DNA from: Halorhabdus utahensis DSM 12940 | GTDB taxonomy: Archaea; Halobacteriota; Halobacteria; Halobacteriales; Haloarculaceae | Assembly (NCBI RefSeq): GCF_000023945.1 | Contig: NC_013158.1 | Span: 992,001 to 1,056,000, forward strand | Length of the DNA: 64,000 bases | Direction: 5' to 3' | Shown here: piece by piece, positions 35,015 to 44,058 of the stretch | Layout of the letters: each line of letters begins with the position of its first letter | Position numbering within the stretch: position 1 is the first letter of the stretch | Made by a program: the position numbers and the translations under genes | The notes under the pieces: generated by a model | What the model was told of the DNA's origin: nothing | Databases searched by the model: none | The model's input: the letters and a program-made list of their open reading frames with translations, nothing else

Positions 35015-37996
35015 TCAGGAACCGCGCGCCCGCTCTTTCAGCGCCTCGAGATGGCCACGCTTCTCGGCGAGGACGACCGCGACGAGCACGACGCCGACGA
35101 TTGCAAGCACGACCGATTGCATTGTCAGCGCACCGAACAGGCTCTCGATGATGCTTCGGATCGCCTCGCCGACGCCGGTTCCGGACAGCTCGTCTTCGGA
35201 CGATTCGAGGGCGGTATCGACGATATCGAGGACTGGAACGCGCGCGATGAGTCCGACTGCAGCGCCGACGATTCCGGCGACGAGCAACGAGTAGCCCGTC
35301 GTCGCGACCGTGCGGTGGATCGACCGGGTGATGGCGTAGACGACGCCGATCAGTGCCAGGAAGACGAGCGGGAGGACCAGCGTGAGCGTCCCGAGCAACC
35401 CGACACCGGTCCGGGCGGTGTTCAGGGCGTCAGCCAGCTCGCCGGTGACGTTCCCGAGTTCGATCCGATCGTCGACCCGGTCGTCGATCCGCTGGCGGAG
35501 TTCCGTAGCGAGTGAATCCGCCAGGGCAGCCTCGGCGTCGTCACGCTGGCTCGCGTACCCGTCATAGGAGAGATCGGGGTGGGTCAGCCCATCGATGACC
35601 GTGTTCTGAAGCGCGACGACGTCATCGAGGGTGTCTTCGGAAACCCGATCGCCGAACTCGTTTCGAATCCGCTCGGCAGCGTCCGCTTTGACGTCCGTGC
35701 CGGCCTCGCTGAGTTTGGTGGTGAGTTCACGATCGAAGGAGTCTTCGAGTGCGGCTTCGGCGTCGTCACGCTGGCTCGCGTAGTCGCTGTACTCGTCGAG
35801 ATCAGGATGGGTCAGCCCGTCGATGACCGTGTTCTGGAGCCCGACGATGTCATCGAGGGTCTCGTTCGACACGGCGTCACCGTACTCCGAACGAACTTGC
35901 TCGGCAGCCTCGGCTTTGATCTCTTCGTTGGCCTCGCGGAGTCGATCCTCGAGCTCGGCGGTGAGAGAGCGTTCCAGGGCGACCTCGTTTTGGTCACGCT
36001 GGCTCGCGTATTCGTCGAAGTCGGTGAGGTCGGGATGAGTCAGCCCGTCGATGACCGTGTTCTGGAGCCCGACGATGTCATCGAGGGTCTCGTTCGACAC
36101 GGAGTCGCCGTACCGGTCGCGGGCCTGCTCGGCAGCGTCTGCCTTGATCTCCTTGTTCGCCTCGAGGAGTCCGTCGTCGAGTTCGCGGTCGAAGGAGTCT
36201 CCCAGGGCAGCTTCGTCGGCGTCACGCTGGCTGGCGTACTCATCGAAGTCGGTGAGGTCGGGATGAGTCAGCCCGTCGATGACCGTGTTCTGGAGCGCGA
36301 TGATGTTGTTGACTGTCTGGTTGTCGACCTCGTCGCCGTACTCGGTGCGGATCTGGTCGGCGGCGGTGGCTTTCATCTCCTCGTTGGCCTCCCGCAGTCC
36401 GTCGTCGAGTTCGCGACCGAACGAGTCCGCAAGCGCCGACTCGTCGGAGTCTCGGCGGGTCGCATACGTGTCGTAGTCCTCGAGATCGGGGTCGGTCAGC
36501 CCGTCGATGGTCGTGTTTTGCAGTGCGGCGATGTCATCGAACGTGTCTTCGGAGACGTTCTCGCCGTAGTTGTCCCGCGCCTGCGCAGTCGCGTTCGCTT
36601 TCAGTTCGGCGTTGATCTCCTCCAGAGCCGTATCGACCTGGGAAGCGGTCGCAAACGACGGTAAATCCTCCCGGACCTGATCGCGGATTTCCTCCCGAAC
36701 CGCCGCGTAGCCGTCGGAATCCTCGTTCAGCCGCTCGATCATGTCGTCGGTGACGTCGATCCGCTGCGTGGCGGATGCGAAGTCGAGTTCCTGGACGATG
36801 TCGACTGTATCGACGACGACCGCGCCGTTCTCATCGACGTCGACCGGGAACTCCTCGACGGCCTGTCTGCGAACGTCGACGCGCACGGCGTCGTACCCCG
36901 ACTGGTTTGCGTTCAGCCGGGCGATCATCCCGTCGTCGACTGTGAAGTCCTGTTCGGCCGTGACGTTCTGTTCCTGGGCGATATCGACCGTGTCGACCAC
37001 GACCTCGCCGTTCTCGTCGAGCGTCACTGGGAACTCCTCGACGGCCTGTCTGCGAACGTCGACGCGCACGGCATCGTACCCTGACTGGTTTGCGTTCAGC
37101 CGGGCGATCATCGCGTCGTCAATCGAGACATCCTGGCTATCAGACGAGAAGTTGGCCTCACGCGCGATATCGACCGTATCGACCTCGACACTCCCGTCCT
37201 CGGCGATATCGAGCGGGATATCCTCCTGGGCGAGTCCTTGGGCACGAATGTCAGCCCGGGCGTCCGCGTACCCGGACTCGTTCGCGTTCATCCGGACCAG
37301 CATCGCGGTGTCGACCGTGACGCCGTTGCGTTCGGCCTCGAACTCCGTGTTTCGGAGGAACGTCTCCGTGTCGACGACGACGGAGCCGTTCGCGTCGATC
37401 GAAACCGGAACGTCCGCCCCCTCGACGGCCTGTGAGCGAAGCTGGATCCTGGTTTGCTCGTAGCCCTCCTGGTTTTCGTTCAGCCGGACGAGCATCTCGC
37501 TGTCGACCGTGACGCCGGCCGTCGTCACGTTGACGCCGCGTTCGTTCGCTAGAGCGACCGTATCAACGGCGATGGTGTCGTTCGCGACGTACTCGCCCAG
37601 CGAGTCCTTGACGGGCACGAGGTCGACCGCCAGGGCGAGTTCCTCGGCGTCACCGTTCAGATAGGCAAGCAATTGCTCGACGTTGGCCGAAACCTCCTCG
37701 TCGACGTACGCCTCCGTCAACGCTGTCTCGGCCGCGGCCCGACTGTCGAAATCCAGCGTGATCCCCGCCGGAATCTCGTCAGCCCGCTCGTCGAGCGTCG
37801 TGTTGAGTTGGTCGCTGATCCGGTCCTGCCCCTCCGTCGCCACGGACGCGTAAACGCCCTCCTCCTCGAACGTATCAGTGAGATGGTCGCTGTCGAGGAC
37901 GGTCCCGTTGACCGCGAACGCGGCACTGGCCCCGGCGATCGAGAGGACCATTATGATCGCCACGACCACGACACCGATGCGTTTGAGCAGACTCAT
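35015..37996 (-). CDS. Giant repeat-built membrane protein, 993 residues
   Basis: From ATG 37994-37996 (MSLLKRIGVVVVAIIMVLSI) an N-terminal helix acts as signal or anchor. A roughly 115-residue non-repeated domain follows. Repeat family A covers residues about 144-446 in five units of about 62 residues, each with VDTVDIA, a D-x-MIARLNANQSGYD core and a VDVRRQAVEEFPV end. Repeat family B covers about 457-833 in five units of about 76 residues, each with EIKADAAEQ, ETLDDIVGLQNTVIDGLTHP and YASQRD. The C-terminus has three predicted helices (about 866-889, 898-920 and 958-977) and a basic tail. The repeat domain is probably outside the cell, with a coiled-coil-like family B. Function unknown. 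Confidence 0.85.
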   Translation of the reverse strand: MSLLKRIGVVVVAIIMVLSIAGASAAFAVNGTVLDSDHLTDTFEEEGVYASVATEGQDRISDQLNTTLDERADEIPAGITLDFDSRAAAETALTEAYVDEEVSANVEQLLAYLNGDAEELALAVDLVPVKDSLGEYVANDTIAVDTVALANERGVNVTTAGVTVDSEMLVRLNENQEGYEQTRIQLRSQAVEGADVPVSIDANGSVVVDTETFLRNTEFEAERNGVTVDTAMLVRMNANESGYADARADIRAQGLAQEDIPLDIAEDGSVEVDTVDIAREANFSSDSQDVSIDDAMIARLNANQSGYDAVRVDVRRQAVEEFPVTLDENGEVVVDTVDIAQEQNVTAEQDFTVDDGMIARLNANQSGYDAVRVDVRRQAVEEFPVDVDENGAVVVDTVDIVQELDFASATQRIDVTDDMIERLNEDSDGYAAVREEIRDQVREDLPSFATASQVDTALEEINAELKANATAQARDNYGENVSEDTFDDIAALQNTTIDGLTDPDLEDYDTYATRRDSDESALADSFGRELDDGLREANEEMKATAADQIRTEYGDEVDNQTVNNIIALQNTVIDGLTHPDLTDFDEYASQRDADEAALGDSFDRELDDGLLEANKEIKADAAEQARDRYGDSVSNETLDDIVGLQNTVIDGLTHPDLTDFDEYASQRDQNEVALERSLTAELEDRLREANEEIKAEAAEQVRSEYGDAVSNETLDDIVGLQNTVIDGLTHPDLDEYSDYASQRDDAEAALEDSFDRELTTKLSEAGTDVKADAAERIRNEFGDRVSEDTLDDVVALQNTVIDGLTHPDLSYDGYASQRDDAEAALADSLATELRQRIDDRVDDRIELGNVTGELADALNTARTGVGLLGTLTLVLPLVFLALIGVVYAITRSIHRTVATTGYSLLVAGIVGAAVGLIARVPVLDIVDTALESSEDELSGTGVGEAIRSIIESLFGALTMQSVVLAIVGVVLVAVVLAEKRGHLEALKERARGS
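35498..36628 (-). repeat. Repeat family B, five coding units of about 228 bp
   Basis: Five tandem units encode residues about 457-833 of the giant membrane protein. The segment for QNTVIDGLTHPDL is nearly identical at DNA level in four units, for example around 35580, 35815, 36045 and 36270, implying recent expansion or gene conversion. Confidence 0.85.
36659..37567 (-). repeat. Repeat family A, five coding units of about 186 bp
   Basis: Five tandem units encode residues about 144-446. The third and fourth (about 36860-37190) are the most alike and share the core MIARLNANQSGYDAVRVDVR, while the outer units have diverged. Confidence 0.82.
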
Positions 37997-38255
37997 GATC
38001 GACACCTCTTGGCTGGCCACAGCGCGACAGGGAATGGATTGATCATCTTGTTCTCGGTACTGATTACCACGCTTGCAGGCTACAAAGACGTTGGGTGTCC
38101 GGGGCCGGTAGTGTTCAGAGAAGGATCTAACCAGAGTGAGACTGCCCTGAAAGCCCTCGCCAGTTTCGGTCCACCAGGATTCGGCAGATTTGGAAGCAGA
38201 AACAGACTCTTTGGTCACTGCGTATCTGAACACCACGCCGGGGCCAGTGGCAAAC

Positions 38256-38263
38256 GTTTATTG
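38256..38263 (+). promoter_or_regulatory. TATA box of the HTH-PIN pair
   Basis: GTTTATTG lies about 30 nt before ATG 38290, and the sequence between is AT-rich. The context fits a leaderless two-gene transcript. Confidence 0.55.
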
Positions 38264-38289
38264 TTTCGAGTTTCGTAATAGTATACAAG

Positions 38290-38913
38290 ATGAGTTACGA
38301 TACCGAGCATGTACGAAACGCAGCGGATCCGCCAGGGATAATCACTGGTATTCCAACGTTTGCCGAATTACTCGATAATGCCGCACTAGCTGGTCTCTAC
38401 ACTACAATAAGACAGTCTTCGACCGCAACTGGTCCTGAACTCGTCAAAACTTCGGACGTCTCGAAGAAGACAGTATACGACTATCTACACAAATTGGAGC
38501 GAGCCGGCTTGATACGGAAGACCGGCGATGATGGGGGCACTGCCAGATACGTCGCTGAAGGGTTCGAACTGACAGTGACAGTCCGTGAAACAGCAGTGAC
38601 AATCACACCGGAACTTATCGAGGTCATCGCCCACAGGAACGACTACCCGCCTATCGAGCGTGTGCTCAACGAGCGCGGAATCACCACGTTCGCTCTCGTT
38701 TACGATCTCGTCAAAGCACATAGTGAGGGCGACGTCACAATTCGGCAAATCGCCGATCTCACGGACCTCGCTCCGGGAACGACATATGATCTCGTTGACG
38801 CGCTCTATTCGGTTCTCTCGCTTGGTGACGATGAATCGAGTCCGACGACATATACGCCAGCTGATTTCGATGCGGAAGGAAACGATTTGCTTGTGGAAAT
38901 GGACGACGAGTGA
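38290..38913 (+). CDS. HTH regulator, probable antitoxin of a PIN toxin
   Basis: 207 residues. A winged HTH is clear: TSDVSKKTVYDYLHKLERAG followed by LIRKTGDDGGTARYVAEGFE as the wing. The C-terminal half is an all-alpha domain with a second DNA-binding-like stretch (IRQIADLTDLAPGTTYDLVD). The TVYDYLxxLExAxLI pattern recurs in the HTH gene at 62944, which is also followed by a PIN gene. It lies 15 nt upstream of its PIN partner, and the two are surely co-transcribed. Confidence 0.8.
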   Translation: MSYDTEHVRNAADPPGIITGIPTFAELLDNAALAGLYTTIRQSSTATGPELVKTSDVSKKTVYDYLHKLERAGLIRKTGDDGGTARYVAEGFELTVTVRETAVTITPELIEVIAHRNDYPPIERVLNERGITTFALVYDLVKAHSEGDVTIRQIADLTDLAPGTTYDLVDALYSVLSLGDDESSPTTYTPADFDAEGNDLLVEMDDE

Positions 38914-38928
38914 ATCTCGTAGTGATCG

Positions 38929-39489
38929 ATGTATACTGCAAATATCGCCGACACAGTGATCTTCCGGAGTTTGGGAAAGCATCCCAATTCGCGACTAAAA
39001 GCGCTTGCGTCAGCCCTCGAAGAAGCGGGGACAGCGATCTGGGTTCCCCCAGCAGTGTACCACGAACTGACGGATCCAGCGAGTACTGACTCGCCGAGGA
39101 ATCCATACCTGGATCCAGCGATCGAAGCGGGGTGGGTCCGGGTAGCGACACCACTTCCAGGGGATCGAAACGCTGGGTTCGATAGTCACGGCGACCCAGT
39201 CAAAAACGCACGCGTTGTCGCTGACGAGTTTCTCAATCAGCAGAGCAAGTATCCGGAAACGAACAACTGGCAGGACGCCGCGATCGTTGCCTTGGCAGTC
39301 CGCCTCTTTGAGGAGAACACACGAATCCGCGTGATAACCCACACGGCGGACCAGAATCTCGCACGAGCATGCGCCCGGATCCCGCCGGAGTTCGGCTACT
39401 ACGATATCGAGTCCCGATATTACAACCCGCCACAGACAGCGAAGACCGAGTTTCCCACTGTCGATCAGCTCACGTGGCGTGGTCGATGA
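38929..39489 (+). CDS. PIN-domain ribonuclease, probable VapC-like toxin
   Basis: 186 residues from ATG 38929. The PIN acidic residues are in place: IADTVIFRSLGKHP (first Asp), VPPAVYHELTDP (Glu), NWQDAAIVALAVRL (Asp) and VITHTADQNLARAC (final Asp). A 50-residue insertion between the first two motifs and the last pair (PYLDPAIEAGWVRVATPLPG) is typical of the haloarchaeal subgroup. Presumed Mg2+-dependent RNase controlled by the preceding HTH protein; toxin activity is inferred from the layout, not shown. Confidence 0.82.
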   Translation: MYTANIADTVIFRSLGKHPNSRLKALASALEEAGTAIWVPPAVYHELTDPASTDSPRNPYLDPAIEAGWVRVATPLPGDRNAGFDSHGDPVKNARVVADEFLNQQSKYPETNNWQDAAIVALAVRLFEENTRIRVITHTADQNLARACARIPPEFGYYDIESRYYNPPQTAKTEFPTVDQLTWRGR

Positions 39490-39597
39490 TGCCGCCGGGA
39501 TTCGGGTACGGATCAGCAGAACCGAAACCACTTCTCGAACTACTCGAACCGCCACCAGGGCCGGTATCTTGATTGTCCAGTCAGCCGAATGTGGCGT

Positions 39598-39885
39598 ATG
39601 AGCAGGCTCCGCCGTCTCGGCTACAGTGCCGCCGTCGGGATCACCGTGTTCGCCTTGCTGTCGATCCCTGTCCTGGGCCAACTGTACGGCCCTGTCGTCT
39701 ACCTGCCCGTCTACGCCCTCGTGGCGATCGTTGCCGGTGGTCTCACCTGGGCACTGCTTCGTCGCATCTCGACGGCGGACGAACGGGTGCAGGAAGCGAT
39801 CGAGATAGAGCAGGGTCGGAGTCGGGACAATGCCGAGGAAGTGGACGTCGACGCCGAGATCGACCAGCTGAAAGACGAGGAGTGA
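39598..39885 (+). CDS. Small two-helix membrane protein
   Basis: 95 residues from ATG 39598 (an ATG nine bases upstream is equally possible). Two hydrophobic helices, GYSAAVGITVFALLSIPVLG and VVYLPVYALVAIVAGGLTWA, are followed by an acidic amphipathic tail with EEVDVDAEIDQLKDEE. No known family. Confidence 0.68.
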   Translation: MSRLRRLGYSAAVGITVFALLSIPVLGQLYGPVVYLPVYALVAIVAGGLTWALLRRISTADERVQEAIEIEQGRSRDNAEEVDVDAEIDQLKDEE

Positions 39886-40013
39886 GACGCACACGAAGCG
39901 TCCTGCACGACCGGATTGTCGGCGAATCACGGATGCTACCCTGTGACACCGCCAGATGAAGATGCGGTGAATCTAGTCGCGGCTTCACGTGAACAACGCG
40001 TAAACCCGCATGC

Positions 40014-41111
40014 TCATCCTGCCCCGTCGCTTGCGACGTCAACCCAGAGCGCGAGCCACCGGTAGGCCGACTCCGTCGAGGGATCGGCCGGTGGGTCACC
40101 GCGATACACCTGGTAGGTGAGTCGAAGATCGTCGCCGGCGAAGGGCGGCGCAACCGTGTGCTCCTGCAGCCAGGTCTCGTTGTGGGCCAGCGAGGTGCGG
40201 AAGCGATCGAGTTCGACGGCCCGATCGACGCGGATCGACATGTTGGTCGCCCGCGTCGCGTTCTGTGCAGTCCGATTGACCCGGGTCGAGCCATTTTCGA
40301 GCAACGTCACCTCCTGGAGTTCGACTACGATGGTGTAGTTGGTCGGCTCGTGCTCGTGGTTGGACACGCCGACGAGCAGTGACTGGGGTTCGCCGACGGT
40401 GAAGTTCGTCGGATAGTTGTCCGCAACGAGGTCGCCATCGTCGGATTCCGTCAGCAGGTACGCTTCAGTGAACGCTTCGCCCTGTTTCGGGACGGCGACG
40501 GCGTAGGCCACACTCGCTGTCGCGAGCAGAATACTAATGACGAGCAAGACATTCAACGCAGCGTCCGTCCGGCTGTTCGGTTCGAACAGTTCTTCGCCCG
40601 CACTGTCGATCCACTGGCGGTATGGAACTCGAAAGCGTTCTTCCGGCGGCAGTTCCTGGCGTCGGTAGGCTGCGATTGCCCCGGTCACGATAGTGAATAT
40701 GCTCACCGTCACCATGATCGGGACGAGCCGGATTCCGAACGGCGTGAAATTGAGGACCAGTCCGAGCAGGGGAACGATGGCGATACTCAACCCGAACGAA
40801 AGGGCGACACGTTCGATGCCGTCGATTCCACCCTCGGCCGTGGACGGAGCGGCGTGTGATTCATCGGCCGTGTCCTCGGTGTCGACAGCCCGTTGTCCAC
40901 GTTCCGGGAACAGTGCCGCGATGAATGCGTACCCAGGAATGAACAGCACGAACGGAAGGCCGAACACGACACGAAGAGGGGTGTCCTGGACGAACGGAAG
41001 AAACACGGAGAGGTTGACGGCGCCGACGAACGCGAACACGAACGCGAGATCGAACGGCAAGCGCCGAACGTTCTCGGGTAACAGTAATCGCCAGTCTGAC
41101 CCGTGTGCCAT
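40014..41111 (-). CDS. DUF1616 membrane protein
   Basis: 365 residues. The N-terminal half has five hydrophobic helices with LRVVFGLPFVLFIPGYAFIA and GIERVALSFGLSIAIVPLLG, both strong DUF1616 signatures. The C-terminal roughly 150 residues form a beta-rich extracytoplasmic domain with several N-x-S/T sequons (NYTIVV, NGST, NRTA, NMSI, NETW). DUF1616 genes often accompany N-glycosylation and S-layer loci in haloarchaea, and this one borders the surface-glycan island. Confidence 0.82.
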   Translation of the reverse strand: MAHGSDWRLLLPENVRRLPFDLAFVFAFVGAVNLSVFLPFVQDTPLRVVFGLPFVLFIPGYAFIAALFPERGQRAVDTEDTADESHAAPSTAEGGIDGIERVALSFGLSIAIVPLLGLVLNFTPFGIRLVPIMVTVSIFTIVTGAIAAYRRQELPPEERFRVPYRQWIDSAGEELFEPNSRTDAALNVLLVISILLATASVAYAVAVPKQGEAFTEAYLLTESDDGDLVADNYPTNFTVGEPQSLLVGVSNHEHEPTNYTIVVELQEVTLLENGSTRVNRTAQNATRATNMSIRVDRAVELDRFRTSLAHNETWLQEHTVAPPFAGDDLRLTYQVYRGDPPADPSTESAYRWLALWVDVASDGAG

Positions 41112-41598
41112 TATGAGAGGTCAGTGATTCCGGCCCAATAAGACAGTCGATTGTTCGATTGTCGGCTGGAGGGAATCGAGTGACAATCTCGGCTGTATCT
41201 TTTGCACAACTGTGTCCAGGGAGGCAGACATCAATGATGAACCTGCAAGCAGGCCAGAGAGACCTGGCGATAGTCTCTATCCTCGCAAACTCTCAAGAGA
41301 AGTAGATATAGTATTAAAATTTCCCACATATAACATATTGTATATAGAGTTGTTCCAACGGGAACTACTATATGAGCGGGGCTGAAAACAGTCATTGAGT
41401 GAGGGTAATGACCTATTATATCTCTATCTCCGACAGGATCCATGCGGTAAGCGATCACTGTAATGTACATCGAGCCCTCAAGCGGTTCTGGATGTCCGTC
41501 GATCGTTCAAACAACCCGCTACCGACGGACCGGCAGAGAAACCAGTCGTTGTCACGACAGAACATCAGCGGAACGACACCACAAACGTTGCAGCTATC
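41112..41598. other. AT-rich leader of the glycan operon, no gene seen
   Basis: 487 bases without a convincing frame. The segment 41296-41375 is markedly AT-rich (ATATAGTATTAAAATTT, CATATAACATATTGTATAT) and contains a small GTTCC/GGAAC hairpin at about 41353-41367. It marks the composition change between the DUF1616 gene and the glycan island and probably holds the operon promoter. Confidence 0.6.
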
Positions 41599-42945
41599 AT
41601 GACCACGGGATCAAAACATCGGAAGAGTGAAACGATCCGGGTAGATGGAAAAATCGAGGGCAGGGGATCAGCGACAGACGATGCGCTGGTCGGGATCCGC
41701 GTCCTCCCGGGTGTTGACGAGGATCATCTCGCAGGTTCGATACTCCGGGCACGGAAAGCCGGTCACGACGTCGTAGTCTGTGCGTGTGGCGATGTCGGAG
41801 AAGCGGTGCTGACGTTCGCGGACGAGCTCAGTGTCCCGGTATTGTACACTGACTCCAACAGGCTGGACGCGGCAGATGCACTCGTTCCTCACGCACGGGA
41901 GGCTGGCTATCCAGGCGTCCTCTGGCAAGCCGATCCCGCCTCGCGAGTCGACTTCAAAGCGAGCGTAGATGCGCTGCAAGCAAGTAATCGATACGCAACC
42001 GAGGTCACGTCTGTGTGCTCGGAACCATCTGGCGGTGTGGACAGCACTTCCCAGGAGGGGATTGTCGTCGGCATCCCCGCCTACAACGAGGAGGTGGGCA
42101 TCGGCAGCGTCGTCGTCGAGGCCAATCAGTATGCCGACGAGGTCGTCGTCGTCGACGACGGAAGTTCCGATCGGACCGTCCAGGTAGCGGACCGTTCCGG
42201 CGCGACCGTGATCGAACACGCGGAAAACCGTGGGAAAGGCGCGGCGTTGCGGACGCTCTTCGAGGGAGTTGAGCTCGACGGCGGTGACGTGCTCGTGACG
42301 ATCGACGGCGACGGCCAACACGTCCCCGCGGAGATCGAGGACGTCGCCGAGCCCGTCCAGGAGGGCGACGCCGATATAGTGATCGGGAGTCGGTATCTCG
42401 ACGGCGACGACGAGACCCCGCTGTATCGGCGCTTCGGGCAGACTGTGCTGGACACGGTGACTCCAGGAGGGGCCAATGGAGACCTCTCGGACACACAGAG
42501 CGGGTTCCGGGCCTTCTCGCCGACAGCAGTGGAGAAGATGGCGATCAGGACGGACGGGATGGGCGTCGAATCGGAGATGATCTCGGAAGCGAGTTCGAAC
42601 GGGTTGGACATTACGGAGGTTCCGATCGACGTGCGATACGACGGGATCGACGGACAGACACACAACCCGCTCCGTCACGGGCTCGAGGTGCTGAACTTCC
42701 TCATCAAGCTGATCCGCGATCGCCATCCTCTGTTGTTCTTTGCACTGCCGGGAGTGGTTCTGTCACTGATCGGGAGTATAGTGGGATTCGACGCCGTCAT
42801 CATCTATCAGAACCAAGGTGTGTTCTACCCGACGAAAGTCATGGTGGCCGGCTTCGCAACGATCCTGGGTATCTTGAGTATCTTTACGGGACTTACGCTG
42901 AACCAGTTCCAGAACATGATGCATTCGATGGCTGAGGGAGAGTGA
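41599..42945 (+). CDS. AglJ-like family 2 glycosyltransferase with extra N-terminal domain
   Basis: 448 residues. Residues about 25-140 form a Rossmann-like extra domain (VGIRVLPGVDEDHLAGSILR, DALVPHAREAGYPGVLW). The GT2 domain follows: VVGIPAYNEEVGIGSVV, VVVVDDGSSDRT, LVTIDGDGQH (DxD-type) and SGFRAFS. Two helices near the C-terminus (LLFFALPGVVLSLIGSIVGF and MVAGFATILGILSIFTG) anchor it. Haloferax AglJ-type enzymes load the first sugar onto dolichol phosphate for N-glycosylation. First gene of a tightly spaced operon. Confidence 0.88.
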   Translation: MTTGSKHRKSETIRVDGKIEGRGSATDDALVGIRVLPGVDEDHLAGSILRARKAGHDVVVCACGDVGEAVLTFADELSVPVLYTDSNRLDAADALVPHAREAGYPGVLWQADPASRVDFKASVDALQASNRYATEVTSVCSEPSGGVDSTSQEGIVVGIPAYNEEVGIGSVVVEANQYADEVVVVDDGSSDRTVQVADRSGATVIEHAENRGKGAALRTLFEGVELDGGDVLVTIDGDGQHVPAEIEDVAEPVQEGDADIVIGSRYLDGDDETPLYRRFGQTVLDTVTPGGANGDLSDTQSGFRAFSPTAVEKMAIRTDGMGVESEMISEASSNGLDITEVPIDVRYDGIDGQTHNPLRHGLEVLNFLIKLIRDRHPLLFFALPGVVLSLIGSIVGFDAVIIYQNQGVFYPTKVMVAGFATILGILSIFTGLTLNQFQNMMHSMAEGE

Positions 42946-42951
42946 TTGACG

Positions 42952-44058
42952 GTGACTGAAGCGACAGTGGCTATTGCGCTTGGAACCCGTCCGGAAATCA
43001 TCAAGCTCTCTCCCGTGATTCGGGAGTGTGAACGGCGGGACATCAACTACGAATTGATTCACACCGGCCAACACTACTCAGACAATCTGGATCAAGTGTT
43101 TTTCGACCAACTAGAGTTGCCCGATCCGGATCACCACCTGCAGGTGGGTTCGAAGTCCCACGGAAAACAAACTGGGGAGATGATCGCCGGCATCGAGGAT
43201 ATCCTGCTGGATGTCGAACCGGAGGTTCTGTTGGTGCAGGGTGATACGAATTCGGTCCTGGCAGGCGCGATCGCGGCAAGCAAACTCGATGTCGCACTCG
43301 GCCACGTCGAAGCCGGCCTTCGTAGTTTCGACCGTGAGATGCCCGAGGAGACCAATCGAGTCCTCACGGATCACGTTGGGGACTATCTGTTCGCTCCGAC
43401 CGAGACGTCCGCGGACTATCTTCGTGATGAGGGGATCGACGACAAGCGAATCCATGTCACCGGAAACACGGTCGTTGACGCGGTTGGACGCCATCGCGAA
43501 TTGGCTGCCGAGAAGAGTTCCGTCCTTGATGATCTTGGGGTTGCAGTCGGTGAGTTTGCACTGTTGACGGCCCACCGTGCGGAGAACGTGGACGAACGCG
43601 ATCGGTTTGCGGAGTTGCTGACCGGCGTTGCGCGTGCGGCGTCGAGTCTCGATCTCGATGTCGTGTACCCGATCCATCCACGAGCAGAGAGTCGTCTCAA
43701 TGAATTCGATCTGGACGTTCCGGATCGCATTCACCTGGTGGAGCCCCAGGAGTACCTCGACTTTCTCGAGCTAGAGCGAACGGCGCGGCTGATTTTCACG
43801 GATTCGGGGGGCGTGCAGGAAGAAGCCTGTATCCTGGGCGTTCCCTGTGTAACATTACGTGAGAATACGGAGCGCCCAGAAACGGTTGACGTGGGGGCGA
43901 ACCGACTGGTCGGGACTGATCCGCAAACGATCCACGACGGAGCGTTAGCAATGACGAATTCAACAACAGACTGGGAAAATCCGTTTGGCGATGGGACTGC
44001 ATCGGAACAAATAATGGCTACCCTGCGGCAGACACATTCAGTGAGGACTATACAATGA
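42952..44058 (+). CDS. wecB: UDP-N-acetylglucosamine 2-epimerase (non-hydrolysing)
   Basis: 368 residues from GTG 42952, six bases after the preceding stop, with GAGGGAG as ribosome-binding site; TTG 42946 is also in frame. Motifs: ALGTRPEIIKLSPVI, LVQGDTNSVLAGAIAA, GHVEAGLRSFDREMPEETNR, TDSGGVQEEACILGVPCVTLR. It converts UDP-GlcNAc to UDP-ManNAc. Its stop overlaps the wecC start (ATGA), so the pathway is encoded in order. Confidence 0.95.
   Translation: MTEATVAIALGTRPEIIKLSPVIRECERRDINYELIHTGQHYSDNLDQVFFDQLELPDPDHHLQVGSKSHGKQTGEMIAGIEDILLDVEPEVLLVQGDTNSVLAGAIAASKLDVALGHVEAGLRSFDREMPEETNRVLTDHVGDYLFAPTETSADYLRDEGIDDKRIHVTGNTVVDAVGRHRELAAEKSSVLDDLGVAVGEFALLTAHRAENVDERDRFAELLTGVARAASSLDLDVVYPIHPRAESRLNEFDLDVPDRIHLVEPQEYLDFLELERTARLIFTDSGGVQEEACILGVPCVTLRENTERPETVDVGANRLVGTDPQTIHDGALAMTNSTTDWENPFGDGTASEQIMATLRQTHSVRTIQ

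Noticed and set aside
35579-36664. 361-codon plus-strand frame within the giant repeat gene
   Set aside because: Its own repeats simply reflect the repeats of the minus-strand gene, and it has no recognisable domain or start signal.
38932-39930. Minus-strand frame opposite the PIN gene and the small membrane gene
   Set aside because: Spans two genes whose plus-strand products have clear PIN motifs or helices.
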